A DNA stretch of 64,000 nucleotides. Source: Acidobacteriota bacterium. GTDB taxonomy: Bacteria; Acidobacteriota; Thermoanaerobaculia; Multivoradales; JAGPDF01. Shown one piece after another: positions 45,772 to 55,719 of this stretch. Under the pieces are notes generated by a model. That model saw nothing but the letters and a program-made list of their open reading frames with translations, ran no database searches and had not been told where the DNA came from. Within the stretch, counting starts at the first letter, position 1. The number at the start of each line of letters is the position of its first letter. The DNA is taken from the NCBI GenBank assembly GCA_014584695.1, contig JACTMI010000010.1, positions 209,272 through 273,271 on the forward strand, written 5' to 3'. A program made the position numbers and the translations under genes.

Positions 45772-47121
45772 ATGAACAGAGCTCCTCTCCCCACCCGTCA
45801 ACGTGCCGTGGTCGTGGGCGCCAGCATGGGCGGCCTGCTGGCCGCGCGCGTCCTCGCCGACTCCTTCGCCGAGGTCGTCCTGCTCGATCGCGACCAGCTC
45901 CCCGAGGGGCCCTCGCCGCGCCAGGGGACGCCCCAGGCCGTGCACGGCCACGGCCTGCTCGCGCGCGGCGCGGAGATCCTCGAGGAGCTCTTCCCCGGCC
46001 TGGTCGAGGCGCTCGAAGCTCGGGGCGCGGTGACCGGCGATCTGCAGGAGACGGTCCCGATCATCGCCGGTGGCCGGCGCTTCGCCGCCGGTCGGGCGGG
46101 CCGCCCGGCCATCGCGGTCAGCCGGCTGCTGCTCGAGGCCGAAGTGCGCCGGCGGGTGCTCGCGCTGCCGCAAGTGCGCCTGCGCACCGGCGTCGCGGTG
46201 GACGGTCTGCTGGTCGACGACTCCGGCCAGCGCGTGACCGGGGTCCGTCTCTCGGGCGGCGGGGCGGGCGCGGTCGCCGACGAGACCTTGGCCGCCGACC
46301 TGACCGTCGACGCCAGTGGCCGCGGCTCGCGGAGCCCGGCGTGGCTGCGCGCGCTCGGCTTCGAAGCGCCCCGGGAGGACCGGGTGGAGGTCGGCATCGG
46401 CTACGCCACCGCCTACTTCGAGCGCCGGCCGGAGCACGCTCCGGGCATCGCGGCGATCATCTGCTCGGCGACCCCGGAGCTGCCCCTGCCGGGGGTGCTG
46501 ATCGCCCAGGAACCGGAGTCCGGCGGACCGCCGCGCTGGGTCGTCACGTTCGGCGGCTATGCGGGGGACCATCCCGAGCCGACCCTCGACGGCCTGCGCG
46601 AGCGCGCCCGGAAGACGCGCTGCCCCGAGCTCGAGCGGGTCACCCGCGAGGCGACGCTGCTCGGCCCGATCCTGCGCTTCGGCTTCCCCCACAGCCAACG
46701 CCGGCGCTACGAGCGGCTGGCGCGCCTGCCTTCGGGCTTCCTCGTCTTCGGCGACGCGCTGGCGAGCTTCAACCCCATTTTCGGCCAGGGGATGACCGTG
46801 GCGGCGAGCGCCGCGCTCGCGCTGAGAGACGCCCTCGCCGGCTCCCCCGAGCGTCTGGCCCGCGGGTACTTCCGCGCCGCGGCGCGGGCGATCGACGTCG
46901 CCTGGCAGCTCGCGGTAGGAGCCGATCTCGCCATCGACCGCGTCCCGGGACCGAGGCCGGTGGCGGTGCGCTGGGTCAACCGCTACCTCTCGCGCCTGTT
47001 CGTCGTCGCCGAGCGCGACCCGCGCGTCGCGCGCGCCTTCATGGAGGTGGCGCACCTGCTGGCGCCACCGCCGAGCCTGTTCGCTCCCGGCGTCCTGCTG
47101 CGCGTCCTGCGCGGCGCCTGA
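45772..47121 (+). CDS. FAD-dependent oxidoreductase (aromatic hydroxylase/geranylgeranyl reductase-like)
   Basis: This 449-residue flavoprotein starts at ATG 45772 with CGGAGG upstream. The Rossmann motif is VVVGASMGGLLAARVL with an acid at the end of the second strand (VVLLDRD), the middle carries DLTVDASGRGSRSPAWL, and FLVFGDALASFNPIFGQGMTVAASAA is the second FAD-binding motif. This combination occurs in FAD-binding-3 monooxygenases and related dehydrogenases. The substrate is unknown, and no polyketide or terpene genes are close by. Confidence 0.85.
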   Translation: MNRAPLPTRQRAVVVGASMGGLLAARVLADSFAEVVLLDRDQLPEGPSPRQGTPQAVHGHGLLARGAEILEELFPGLVEALEARGAVTGDLQETVPIIAGGRRFAAGRAGRPAIAVSRLLLEAEVRRRVLALPQVRLRTGVAVDGLLVDDSGQRVTGVRLSGGGAGAVADETLAADLTVDASGRGSRSPAWLRALGFEAPREDRVEVGIGYATAYFERRPEHAPGIAAIICSATPELPLPGVLIAQEPESGGPPRWVVTFGGYAGDHPEPTLDGLRERARKTRCPELERVTREATLLGPILRFGFPHSQRRRYERLARLPSGFLVFGDALASFNPIFGQGMTVAASAALALRDALAGSPERLARGYFRAAARAIDVAWQLAVGADLAIDRVPGPRPVAVRWVNRYLSRLFVVAERDPRVARAFMEVAHLLAPPPSLFAPGVLLRVLRGA

Positions 47122-47275
47122 CGGTCCGCGGCGGCTGTCGCGACCGGGGCCCGCGGCCGCGAAAGGCGCACCCGTCGGCCCTAGCGCGGTCGATTCGCAG
47201 CGAGTGCGGTATAACCGGGCCACCGCTCGCGGTTCTTCCGGACTCCATGCCGACCTCATCGATCCTCAGCCCCGG

Positions 47276-48889
47276 ATGATCGAGCGACCGCCGATGGGTC
47301 GAATCGGGTCTGCCGCGCTCCGCGAGGTCGGCTGGCCCGCGTTCGGCGTCCTGCTCTGGTGCGTCCTCGCCACCTGGCTCGCCGCGGCGAGCCGGGAGAT
47401 CCGGCTGAGCGACATCTTCGACTTCATCGCGCGCGCCGACGCGCTCGACTTCCGCTCCCGGGACGGCTGGGTGCACCCCTTCTATCCGTGCGGGTATCCG
47501 GCGGCGCTGCGCGTCGTCGCCGAGGTGGTCGGCGACTACCGGCGGGCGGGCCAGATCCTCTCCGTCCTCGCCGGTGCCCTCTCGCTCGGCGCGGTGTGGA
47601 TCACCGCCCGCGTCGGCTTCGGTTGGGCGGTCGCCGGCGCCGCCACGCTCCTGCTCGCCCTCCACGCCGGCTTCAACGAAACGGCCATCGCCGGCGGCAC
47701 CGACATGCCGGCGATCGCGCTCAGCTCCGCCGCGCTCGCCGCGCTGGCGCTCTACCTGCGGCGGCCGCGCCGCCGCTGGCCGGTGGCGGCGGGCGCGCTG
47801 CTCGGCCTGGCCTACCTCGTCCGCTACAGCGTCCTGGCGCAGCTGCCGGTCGCTCTGCTCTTCGTCTTGGTCGCCGCGCGGCGCGAGCGGCGCGAGCGCC
47901 GAATCGACGCGCTCGCGCTCGGTGCGGCTTTCCTGGTCACCGCGGCGCCGCAGCTCCTGCCGACGGCGCTCGAGCACGGCAACCCGTTCTGGAACCGCCA
48001 GGACGTCAACGTCTACTTCGGCATCTTCGGGGAGCAGAACTGGGGCCACAACTGGGCCGCGGCCGTCGTCCACGCCAACGGCATCGTCGGTATCTTCCTG
48101 GACCATCCGGGCGCCTTCGTCGGCAATGTCCTGGGCAACCTCGCGCGAACGACGAGGCACTTGCCGGCCCTGCCGACCCTGGCGCTGGCGGCGGCTGGGC
48201 TCCTGCGGCTGGCGCGCCGCCGCCAGGACTGGCCGACCGGCGCTTTGGTCTCGGCGATGGCGCTCGCGACCGCCCTCGCCACCAGCCTGGCCTTCGTCAC
48301 CGCCCGGCTCACCGTGCCGCTCCTGCCGGCGGCCGCGACCTTTGCCGCCTACGGTCTGGTCCACCTCGCGCCCGAGCGCCTGGCGCGGCGCTGGCGCGCG
48401 GCCGCCACGGCCGCCCTGCTGGTGGCGGCCGCGATCTGGGTCGGGGCGCGCGACTTCCGTGCGCTCGCCGGCCGGCTGGCGCCGACCGAGATCTCGGTGG
48501 TCGCCGAGGTGCTGCACCGGGACGGCATGACGAGCGCGGCGCGCGTGCTCAGCCTCGACTACGACTACTACGACCTTCGCTCGCCGCGCGCCGAGCGCTT
48601 CAAGATCCCGTGGGCTTGGTCGGAGCCCCCCACCTTCGATTCCGAGACGGCGATCATCGACTGGATGCGCCGCCGGCGCATGCGCTGGCTCGTCTTCGAC
48701 CAGCGTGTCGCCCTCCACGTCGCGACGCTCGCCGGCGTCTGGCCGCCCGCCGAGGTGCCGGCGGCCTTCGTCGAGCTCTACCGCGGACCGGAGTGGCCCC
48801 ACGCCAGAGTCTGGCGGCTGCTGCCCACGGCAGCGGCGCGGCGCTCCAGCCGTTCGATCCTCGCGGGGCCGCCACCGACCTCGCCGTAA
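47276..48889 (+). CDS. Membrane glycosyltransferase-like protein (GT-C, family 39-like)
   Basis: The protein is a multi-pass membrane protein of about 537 residues with ten or more helices. The first extracytoplasmic loop carries the acidic signature LSDIFDFIARADALDF, and HPFYPCGYPAAL follows, as in GT-C/PMT-like enzymes that use polyprenyl-phosphate sugars. The last 130 residues form a soluble domain. ATG 47276 is chosen (MIERPPMGRIG); ATG 47294 and an upstream in-frame start at 47204 are alternatives, none with a strong ribosome site. No other glycosylation gene lies next to it. Confidence 0.72.
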   Translation: MIERPPMGRIGSAALREVGWPAFGVLLWCVLATWLAAASREIRLSDIFDFIARADALDFRSRDGWVHPFYPCGYPAALRVVAEVVGDYRRAGQILSVLAGALSLGAVWITARVGFGWAVAGAATLLLALHAGFNETAIAGGTDMPAIALSSAALAALALYLRRPRRRWPVAAGALLGLAYLVRYSVLAQLPVALLFVLVAARRERRERRIDALALGAAFLVTAAPQLLPTALEHGNPFWNRQDVNVYFGIFGEQNWGHNWAAAVVHANGIVGIFLDHPGAFVGNVLGNLARTTRHLPALPTLALAAAGLLRLARRRQDWPTGALVSAMALATALATSLAFVTARLTVPLLPAAATFAAYGLVHLAPERLARRWRAAATAALLVAAAIWVGARDFRALAGRLAPTEISVVAEVLHRDGMTSAARVLSLDYDYYDLRSPRAERFKIPWAWSEPPTFDSETAIIDWMRRRRMRWLVFDQRVALHVATLAGVWPPAEVPAAFVELYRGPEWPHARVWRLLPTAAARRSSRSILAGPPPTSP

Positions 48890-49009
48890 CCTGGTGTGCG
48901 GAGGATTCGAGCTTTCCCGCGTGGCCTTCGCCGGCCCGTCCGCGGGGTCAGCGGCGGCGAGCGGGTGCGGCGGGGAGCGACTCCGGCGGACGCTCCCCGC
49001 CGCGGCGGT

Positions 49010-49468
49010 TCACGGCATCGGACGGAGCTGGATCTCCCGGTAGTACGTGGTGCCGAGGTCCTTGCGCATCTCGAAACGCGGCGCGATCATCTCGGCCTGC
49101 TTCTTCTCGTCGGCGGTCTGGTACTGCTTGGCCGCGATCGCCTTGGTCTTGGCTTCGACTTCGGCGTTGTAGTCGAGCGCCGCGCCGAAGCTCTTGTGCA
49201 GCGTGGCGATGCAGATGTCGGGCTCGGAGGCCGAACCCGGCACGTGCAGGAAGTACTTGACGTCGAGGATCAGACCCTGCTTCATGCCCTCCTCGACACC
49301 CGGCAGGTAGTTCTTGCGCAGGTACTCGATGTAGTCCTCGAAGTGCCCCTGCGTCGTCCGGGCGCACCAGACCTCCCAGACCGGACCCTCCGTCCAGTGC
49401 TCCTGGGCCGGAGCGGCCGCGGGCAGCACGAGCAGCAAACAGCCAAACGCGAACGCGAATCGCTTCAT
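49010..49468 (-). CDS. Small secreted protein, unknown
   Basis: This 152-residue protein starts at ATG 49468 with a signal peptide (FAFGCLLLVLPAAAPAQ). The mature part reads EVWCARTTQGHFEDYIEYLRKNYLPGVEEGM and TLHKSFGAALDYNAEVEAKTKAI, suggesting a small alpha/beta fold like dimeric alpha-beta-barrel proteins. I do not recognise a family. The adjacent metallopeptidase gene is on the same strand, 125 nt upstream. Confidence 0.7.
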   Translation of the reverse strand: MKRFAFAFGCLLLVLPAAAPAQEHWTEGPVWEVWCARTTQGHFEDYIEYLRKNYLPGVEEGMKQGLILDVKYFLHVPGSASEPDICIATLHKSFGAALDYNAEVEAKTKAIAAKQYQTADEKKQAEMIAPRFEMRKDLGTTYYREIQLRPMP

Positions 49469-49593
49469 GGTACCCCCCTGTGTGAATGTTCTGCCGGAGC
49501 CCGACCAGCAGATACCCAGCGACCCGGCGAGTCAAGCCGCGGGCCGTCGTGACGGCCGAATGTTCGGCTCCGGCGCGCCGGACATGCCGCTCG

Positions 49594-50529
49594 TCAATTC
49601 GGGAGATCCTGGCTCGCGGCACGCTCGCGCTCGAGGGCCGCCAGCCGCTCGCGCTCCTCCTCGTCCCAGCGCGCGTGGATCGCCGCGTCGCGGAGTCGGC
49701 GGCGGCGGAAGGCGGCGAGAGCGAGCAGCGTGATGCCGCCCCAGAGGGTCGCGGCACTGGTCGCGATCGGCACCCAGCGGTCCCAGAAGGTGCGGCGGCG
49801 CCAGTAGGCGGTCTCGACCTCGAGCAGCGAGGCGCCGGTCACGTTGCGGAACGCCTCCCGGAACGGCACGTCGCGCGCCACTTGGGCGAGGATGCGGGCC
49901 CCGACATCGGTGCCGTGGTGCTCGAGCAGCTGGGCGACGAAGTCGCGCGCCAGCGCGTAGGCGGCTTCGACGTCGCCCCCCCCGCCGGCGAAAGCGGCGT
50001 CGATGCGCGCCAGCGGCAGCCGCGAGTCCGACAGCACCGCGAGCGCCACCCGCGCCCGGTCGCCCAGGTCGAGCGGCCGTCCCGCCGCCATCGCCAGCCC
50101 CTCGTCGAACCAGCGCGGCACCGCGCGCCCCCGCGCCGCGCGCGCCACCAGGACGTGCGCGACCTCGTGCTGGAGCAGCGGCAACAGGCGGCGGTCGGGC
50201 GAGCGCCGGACCCGGTCCGGCAGGAGGACCACGACGCCGGCCCCACCGCGCGCCAGCCCGGCCGCCCAGGGCGGCGCCGCGCGCTCGGCCGGCGAGCCGG
50301 GCGCGGCGAGGACGACCAGGATCGGCGGGCCCGGATCCGTGAGCCCGGTCAACCGCATGCCGGGCCGGAAGGCCTCCGGGGGAATCCGCGCCAGCTCGGC
50401 GGCCACTCCCGCGAGCTCGGGGGGCGCCTCGAATTGGAGCCGCGGCGGCTCGGGCTCGGCCCGCACCACGGCCGCGCGCCACGCGAGCGCGAGGGCGAGC
50501 AGCAGTCGACCCGAGCCGGTCCGGCGCAT
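49594..50529 (-). CDS. Gluzincin metallopeptidase (peptidase MA-like) with C-terminal membrane segment
   Basis: This 311-residue protein has a signal peptide, then a catalytic domain with the zinc motif QHEVAHVL (H121, E122, H125) and the third ligand E143 in RWFDEGLAMAAG. A hydrophobic segment (IATSAATLWGGITLLALAAF) near the end anchors it in the membrane, followed by a charged helical tail (ARWDEEERERLAALERERAA). The substrates of such exported peptidase-MA proteins are unknown; envelope protein turnover is likely. It is divergent from the SpoIIE phosphatase. Confidence 0.85.
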   Translation of the reverse strand: MRRTGSGRLLLALALAWRAAVVRAEPEPPRLQFEAPPELAGVAAELARIPPEAFRPGMRLTGLTDPGPPILVVLAAPGSPAERAAPPWAAGLARGGAGVVVLLPDRVRRSPDRRLLPLLQHEVAHVLVARAARGRAVPRWFDEGLAMAAGRPLDLGDRARVALAVLSDSRLPLARIDAAFAGGGGDVEAAYALARDFVAQLLEHHGTDVGARILAQVARDVPFREAFRNVTGASLLEVETAYWRRRTFWDRWVPIATSAATLWGGITLLALAAFRRRRLRDAAIHARWDEEERERLAALERERAASQDLPN

Positions 50530-50683
50530 GGCGCCACTCTATCGGCAGCCCCCAGCGGCTCCTCGGGCGGCGCGCCGCCGGCCCGGAGCCGCAACGAGGT
50601 CTCGGCAGGGGGAGCCGGCCGGCAACTTTCCGCCGGCGGGTGTCGTATAAAGGGCCGTCCGGCGCCCGCTGCCGGCTTCGCCC

Positions 50684-52840
50684 ATGCGTCTCCGCGTCCG
50701 CCTCGCCCTCGCCTTCGTCCTGCTCTCCGCGCTGCCGCTCGCCGGCCTGGCGTTCTACTCCTACACCTCGTCTTCGACCGCGCTCCGGCGCGCAGCCGAA
50801 GCCGAGGCCGCGCTGATGGCGCGCGAGCTCGAGGTGCGGGTCGAGTCGGTGGCCGCCGGGGTCGACGAGCGGGTCCGGGCCTTCGCTCGCCTGCCGATCG
50901 ACTCCTGGGTCGGCGACGGCGCCGAGACCGGGGCGACCGAACGCCAGGTCCTGTCCGACCTGGCGGGCGCGCTGCCGTTCATCGAGGGCTTCGAGTTCGT
51001 GCCGCGGGCGCCAGAGCCGCCCGTCGCGCCCGTGGCCGCGCCGAGCGCCGCCGCGCCGCCGAAACCGGCGGCCCCGGCGCGGAGCTGGAGCGCGTCGTTC
51101 GTCTTCGGCCGGAGCGGCGAGCAGAAGCTCAACCCCGAGCAGCAGGAGGCGATGCGGGCGGAGCTCGCCAAGGTGCGGGCCGACGTCCTGCGCGCCGTGG
51201 CTGACACGGCGCGGATCCGCGAGCTCAGCAGCGCGCAGCGGCAGGTGCTGGTCGAGCACCAGAAGCGGACGCTCGAGTCGGTCCAAGCCTCGGAGCGCGA
51301 GCTGGCGAAGCTGGTGGCGACGTCGGTCGACGCCCCCGTCGACGGGGCCTCCGCGCCGCCAGCGGCCGTCTGGACGCCGGCGACGCCGGCGGTCGAACCG
51401 GTCGCGCCGGTGCCCGCCGTCGCGGCGGCGCCTGCGCGCGCGGCCGGCGCGCCCTTCCCGACCGACGTCTCCTGCTCCGTGACCGACGGCGCCCACGTGG
51501 TCGGCGAGCTCAAGGCGAGGATCAAGGCCAAGGACCTGCTCAAGGCGGTGCTCGCCCAGGCCGATCGCGGCCAGGGCGAGATCCCGTTCGCGCTCGACGA
51601 CGCCCACACGCTGTTCGTCGCCCAGGCCGAGGATCGCGACAAGCTGGCGGCGCTGCCCGCGATCGCGATGCTGAAACAGGGCGCGCCGGAGCCGCCGCGC
51701 GGCGCGCGCGGCGACGACTGGGTGGTGGTGACCCGCCGCGATCCGTCGACCGGCTTCCGGTTCGGCATCGCCAAGCCGGTTTCGGCGGCGATGGCCGAGC
51801 TCAAGCAGGCGACCGCGCGCAACTTCGGCTTCGGCCTGGCGCTGATCGGCATCGCGCTGGTCGGCATGGTGCCGGTCTCTTCGGGGCTGCTCAAGTCGGT
51901 ACGGACGCTCGAGGCGGGCGCCACCCGGATCGCCGCCGGCGACCTCTCGACCCGCGTGCCGATCCGCTCGCGCGACGAGTTCGGCCGTCTGGCCGGGACC
52001 TTCAACCGGATGGCGGAGCAGCTTTCGGAGAACCAGGAGCGGCTGCTGCGCGAGGAGCACCTGCGCAAGGAGCGCGAGATCGAGCGCGCGCTGCTCGCGG
52101 CCGAGAACGAGCGCCGCGGCCGTGAGCTCGAGGAGGCCCGGCAGTTCCAGCTCTCGCTGCTGCCCAAGCAGCTGCCGGCGCTCGCCGGCTTCGAGCTCGC
52201 GGTGTCGATGACGACCGCGACCGAGGTCGGCGGCGACTACTACGACTTCCTGCCCGGCGACAAGGGCGAGCTCGTCCTCGCGGTGGGTGACGCCACCGGT
52301 CACGGCCCGGCGGCGGGCACCATGGTCACCGCGGTCAAGAGCCTGTTCACCGCCGAGGCGGCGGGTCGCCCGCCGGCGAGCTTCCTCGCCCACGCCACCC
52401 AGGTGTTGCACCGGATGGATCTGCACCGGATGGCGATGGCGCTCGCGGTGGCGAGGATCGAGGGCGCGCGGGTGACTCTCTCCTCGGCCGGCATGCCGCC
52501 TGTCCTGCACTACCGTGCCGCCGAAGGGCGGGTCGACGAGATCGCGCTCGCCGGGACGCCGCTCGGCACCCGGGCGTCGTTCCCCTATCGCGAGGCCACG
52601 GTCGAGCTGGCGCCCGCGGACTGCCTGCTGCTGCTCTCGGACGGCTTCCCGGAGCTGCCCGACGCGGCCGGCGAGCCGCTCGGCTACGAGCGCGCGCGCG
52701 AGCTCTTCCAGGCCGCCGCGGCCGGACCGGCCGAGCAGGTGGTGGCGCGCCTGCGCGCCGCCGCGCTCGACTGGACCGGCGGCGCGCCCCCCTGCGACGA
52801 CGTCACCTTCCTCGTCCTGCGCGCCCGCGACCTCGCCTGA
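50684..52840 (+). CDS. Membrane sensor phosphatase with HAMP and SpoIIE (PP2C) domain
   Basis: This 718-residue protein starts at ATG 50684. It has two membrane segments (LALAFVLLSALPLAGLAFYSY; FGLALIGIALVGMVPVSSGLL) around a large periplasmic sensor that includes low-complexity Ala/Pro stretches (about residues 105-130 and 220-255). A HAMP domain and coiled coil precede a SpoIIE phosphatase with TEVGGDYYDFLPG, LVLAVGDATGHGPAA and CDDVTFLVLRA. RsbU-like enzymes of this kind dephosphorylate anti-anti-sigma factors. No partner switch gene is adjacent, so its target is elsewhere. Confidence 0.92.
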   Translation: MRLRVRLALAFVLLSALPLAGLAFYSYTSSSTALRRAAEAEAALMARELEVRVESVAAGVDERVRAFARLPIDSWVGDGAETGATERQVLSDLAGALPFIEGFEFVPRAPEPPVAPVAAPSAAAPPKPAAPARSWSASFVFGRSGEQKLNPEQQEAMRAELAKVRADVLRAVADTARIRELSSAQRQVLVEHQKRTLESVQASERELAKLVATSVDAPVDGASAPPAAVWTPATPAVEPVAPVPAVAAAPARAAGAPFPTDVSCSVTDGAHVVGELKARIKAKDLLKAVLAQADRGQGEIPFALDDAHTLFVAQAEDRDKLAALPAIAMLKQGAPEPPRGARGDDWVVVTRRDPSTGFRFGIAKPVSAAMAELKQATARNFGFGLALIGIALVGMVPVSSGLLKSVRTLEAGATRIAAGDLSTRVPIRSRDEFGRLAGTFNRMAEQLSENQERLLREEHLRKEREIERALLAAENERRGRELEEARQFQLSLLPKQLPALAGFELAVSMTTATEVGGDYYDFLPGDKGELVLAVGDATGHGPAAGTMVTAVKSLFTAEAAGRPPASFLAHATQVLHRMDLHRMAMALAVARIEGARVTLSSAGMPPVLHYRAAEGRVDEIALAGTPLGTRASFPYREATVELAPADCLLLLSDGFPELPDAAGEPLGYERARELFQAAAAGPAEQVVARLRAAALDWTGGAPPCDDVTFLVLRARDLA

Positions 52841-53066
52841 GGATCCCCAACGACGGCTCTTCGAGAGCTCCGCGCCATCCGCCGACCTCGGCGAGACCAG
52901 GCAGAGGAGCGAGCCGCCAGGCTCGCGACCGCGGAGGGGTGAGGCCGGCGGATTCACGCCGCTGGCCGAGGGGAGGGCGCGTGCCCTCCCCTTTCAGATC
53001 GGCGCGGGAGGCTCGAGCTCGAGACCGGGGTTGCGGGCGAGAAGCCCGCGCAAGGAGAATGGCCGG

Positions 53067-54137
53067 GTGAGCTCGCCCGGCGCCACGACGGACCTCTTTC
53101 TCGCGCTGACGCCGGAGCGGGTGCTCGACGCGGTCGAGGCCGGCGGCCTCGCCGTGCGGCCGCTCTGCTATCCCCTGAACTCGTTCGAGAACCGGGTCTA
53201 CGAGGTCGAGCTGGCCGACCGGTCGCGCGTGGTGGCGAAGTTCTACCGACCCGGCCGCTGGTCGCAAGAGCGGATTCTCGAAGAGCACCGCTTCCTCGCT
53301 GAGCTCGACGCCGAGGAGATCCCGGTCTGCCCGGCCCGGCTGTTCGCCGGCGGCTCGACGCTCGCCACCATCGACGGCATCCACTACGCGCTGTTCGACC
53401 GCAAGGGGGGGCGGGCGCCCGACGAGCTCTCCGACGCGACCGCCTACCGTCTCGGGTTGCTGGTCGGGCGCCTCCACGTGGTCGGCGCCCGGCGGACCGA
53501 CGTCGACCGGCCTCGGCTGACCAGCGCCGAGTACGCGCGCGCCGAGGTCGACTGGCTGGTGGCCGAGGGCAAGTTGCCACGGGCGCTCGAGCGGCGTTTC
53601 GCCGAGGCCGCGCGGAAGATCTGCGACGCCTACGACGCGCTGATCGAGGAGGTCCCCTTCCTGCGCCTGCACGGCGACCTCCACCTGGGCAACGTGCTCG
53701 AGCGGGACGGCCAGCTCCGGCTGCTCGACTTCGACGATTCGCTCCTGGGCCCGGCGGTGCAGGACCTCTGGCTGGCGCTACCCGGTCGCGACCCGGGGTC
53801 ACGGGCGCTGGTCGAGCGCTTCCTCGAGGGCTACGAACAGTTTCGCCTCTTCGACCGCGGGGAGCTCGCCCTGGTCGAGCCGCTGCGCGGCCTGCGGATG
53901 ATCCACTACGCGGCCTGGCTCGCCCGACGCTGGCACGACCCGATCTTTCCGCGCAACTGGCCCCACTTCGGCGGCGCCGAGGCCTGGGAACGCGAGACGA
54001 TCGACCTCGAGGAGCTGGCCGCCGAGATCGCGCGCGGCGCCCGCGCCGCCGGTCTCGCCGGAGCGGCCGACGAGGCCGCCGCGGACGCCGAGGAGACCCT
54101 CACCAACAAGGATCTGTTCTGGGATTGGGAGGAGTAA
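53067..54137 (+). CDS. srkA: SrkA/YihE-like Ser/Thr stress kinase
   Basis: The 356-residue protein starts at GTG 53067 with AAGGAGA 8 nt upstream. It is an aminoglycoside-phosphotransferase-fold kinase: VVAKFYRPGRWSQERILEEHRFL (ATP lysine and helix C), FLRLHGDLHLGNVL (catalytic Asp) and LRLLDFDDSLLGP (metal-binding Asp). The order and the NSFENRVYEVEL opening match E. coli SrkA, which protects against oxidative-stress-induced cell death. It ends in NKDLFWDWEE. The M14 peptidase gene begins 13 nt downstream, so the two may be cotranscribed. Confidence 0.9.
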   Translation: MSSPGATTDLFLALTPERVLDAVEAGGLAVRPLCYPLNSFENRVYEVELADRSRVVAKFYRPGRWSQERILEEHRFLAELDAEEIPVCPARLFAGGSTLATIDGIHYALFDRKGGRAPDELSDATAYRLGLLVGRLHVVGARRTDVDRPRLTSAEYARAEVDWLVAEGKLPRALERRFAEAARKICDAYDALIEEVPFLRLHGDLHLGNVLERDGQLRLLDFDDSLLGPAVQDLWLALPGRDPGSRALVERFLEGYEQFRLFDRGELALVEPLRGLRMIHYAAWLARRWHDPIFPRNWPHFGGAEAWERETIDLEELAAEIARGARAAGLAGAADEAAADAEETLTNKDLFWDWEE

Positions 54138-54150
54138 GATCCGGTCGCCG

Positions 54151-55695
54151 ATGAAGCTGCCCGGCGCGCTCGCGGGCGCGCTCCTGCTCGCGCTGCCGCT
54201 CCCCGCCCTCGCGGACCGCCCCGTCTACCTCGAGGTGGCGGTGCCGGATCGCGCCGCGCTCGCCACGATCAGCCGCCTCGCCGACGTCGACTCCTATCGC
54301 CCCGACCGCGGTACGGCGCGCGTCTACGCCCGCGCGGAGCAGGTGGCGGAGCTCGAGCGGCTCGGCTATCGCGTCGCACGGCTTGCCGATCCCGGAGCGA
54401 ATCCCGACGCGGGGCCCGACCTCGCCCTCGGGGCGCCGCTCGGCCTCTGGGACTCCTATCCGAGCTGGAGCGGCTACGTCGCCATGATGCAGGGCTACGC
54501 CGCCGCCCACCCCGGCATCGCGCGCCTGGTCGGGCTCGGCGCCACCACGAACACCGTCCGCCCCCACGCGCTCTGGGCGATGAAGCTCTCCGACCGCCCC
54601 GACGCCGAGGAGGACGAGCCCGAGGTCTTCCTCTCCTCGACCATGCACGGCGACGAGACGGTCGGCTTCGGGCTGCTGCTGCGCTGGATCGACGAGCTGA
54701 CCGCGCACTACGCCCCGGGCTCGAGCGATCCCTACGAACAGCGGATCACGCGGCTGCTCGACGAGCTCGAGATCTGGATCCTGCCGCTCGCCAACCCGGA
54801 TGGCACCTACTTCCAGAGCGACGCCGGCGTGAGCGGCGCCATCCGCTACTTCACCACCCCCGCCGGCGGCAACTCCTGGGTCGATCCCAACCGCAACTTC
54901 CCGGACCCCGAGGACGGCGCGCATCCCGACGGCATGCCCTACTGGGCGGAAACGCAGCGCATGATGGCGTTCGCGGCCGGGCGGTCGATCTCGCTGTCGC
55001 TCAACTTCCACGGCGGCGCCGAAGTGCTCAATCTGCCCTGGGACACCTGGAGCCACGTCCACGCCGATACCGACTGGTTCCTGGACTGGGCGAGCGCCTG
55101 GGCGGCGAGCGCGCAGGTCGCCGGCGCCGCCGCCGGCTTGGGACCGAGCTACATGGACGACGACTACGACGGCGATGGCATCCTGGGCGTCACCAACGGC
55201 TACGCCTGGTACGAGATCGACGGCGGGCGGCAGGACTACACGCTGTGGGAGCACCGCGGGCGCGAGGCGACGCTCGAGGTGTCTCGCTTCAAGAACCCCG
55301 CGGGCTCGATGCTGCCGCAGTACTGGGACGCCAACCGGGAGGCGCTGCTCGACTTCCTGGAGATCGCCCTGCGTGGCGTGCGCGGCCTGGTCACCGACGT
55401 GTTCGGCACGCCGCTCGCCGCCGAAGTGGCGGTGCCGGCGCGCGACCTCGACCGCTCCGAGACCTGGACCGATCCGGATGTCGGCGACTACCACCGGCTG
55501 CTCTTGCCCGGAACGTACGACCTGCGCTTCTCCGCCGCCGGCTTCGAGCCGCTCGACCGGCCCGGCATCGAAGTCGGGCCCGGTGACGCCAGCCGTCTCG
55601 ACGTCGTGCTGCTCCGTCCCGGCGAGACGCCACCGCTGTTCGCCGACAATTTCGAGACCGGCTCGACCGCCCGCTGGGCGGCGACCGTCTCCTAG
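54151..55695 (+). CDS. Secreted zinc carboxypeptidase, M14 family, with C-terminal W-motif tag
   Basis: This 514-residue exported enzyme starts at ATG 54151 with GGGAGGAG upstream. After a signal peptide and propeptide-like region the M14 catalytic domain has zinc ligands H166 and E169 in TMHGDETVG, DPNRNFPDP, a candidate third zinc ligand in SLNFHGGAE, and the general base in REATLEVSRFKNPAG. A carboxypeptidase-regulatory-like domain (RGLVTDVFGTPLAAEV) follows. The protein ends LFADNFETGSTARWAATVS, the C-terminal motif shared with three other secreted proteins here. It removes C-terminal residues from peptides outside the cytoplasm. Confidence 0.92.
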   Translation: MKLPGALAGALLLALPLPALADRPVYLEVAVPDRAALATISRLADVDSYRPDRGTARVYARAEQVAELERLGYRVARLADPGANPDAGPDLALGAPLGLWDSYPSWSGYVAMMQGYAAAHPGIARLVGLGATTNTVRPHALWAMKLSDRPDAEEDEPEVFLSSTMHGDETVGFGLLLRWIDELTAHYAPGSSDPYEQRITRLLDELEIWILPLANPDGTYFQSDAGVSGAIRYFTTPAGGNSWVDPNRNFPDPEDGAHPDGMPYWAETQRMMAFAAGRSISLSLNFHGGAEVLNLPWDTWSHVHADTDWFLDWASAWAASAQVAGAAAGLGPSYMDDDYDGDGILGVTNGYAWYEIDGGRQDYTLWEHRGREATLEVSRFKNPAGSMLPQYWDANREALLDFLEIALRGVRGLVTDVFGTPLAAEVAVPARDLDRSETWTDPDVGDYHRLLLPGTYDLRFSAAGFEPLDRPGIEVGPGDASRLDVVLLRPGETPPLFADNFETGSTARWAATVS

Positions 55696-55719
55696 ATCCA
55701 AGGACTTTCCGGAGGTTTC

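Noticed and set aside
49532..52957. A 1141-codon open frame on the minus strand opposite the SpoIIE gene
   Set aside because: It is a mirror of the well-supported phosphatase gene and matches no family.
53059..53070. ATG 53059 as start of the SrkA-like gene
   Set aside because: It reads ATG-GCC-GGG-TGA and stops at once; GTG 53067 opens the kinase frame.
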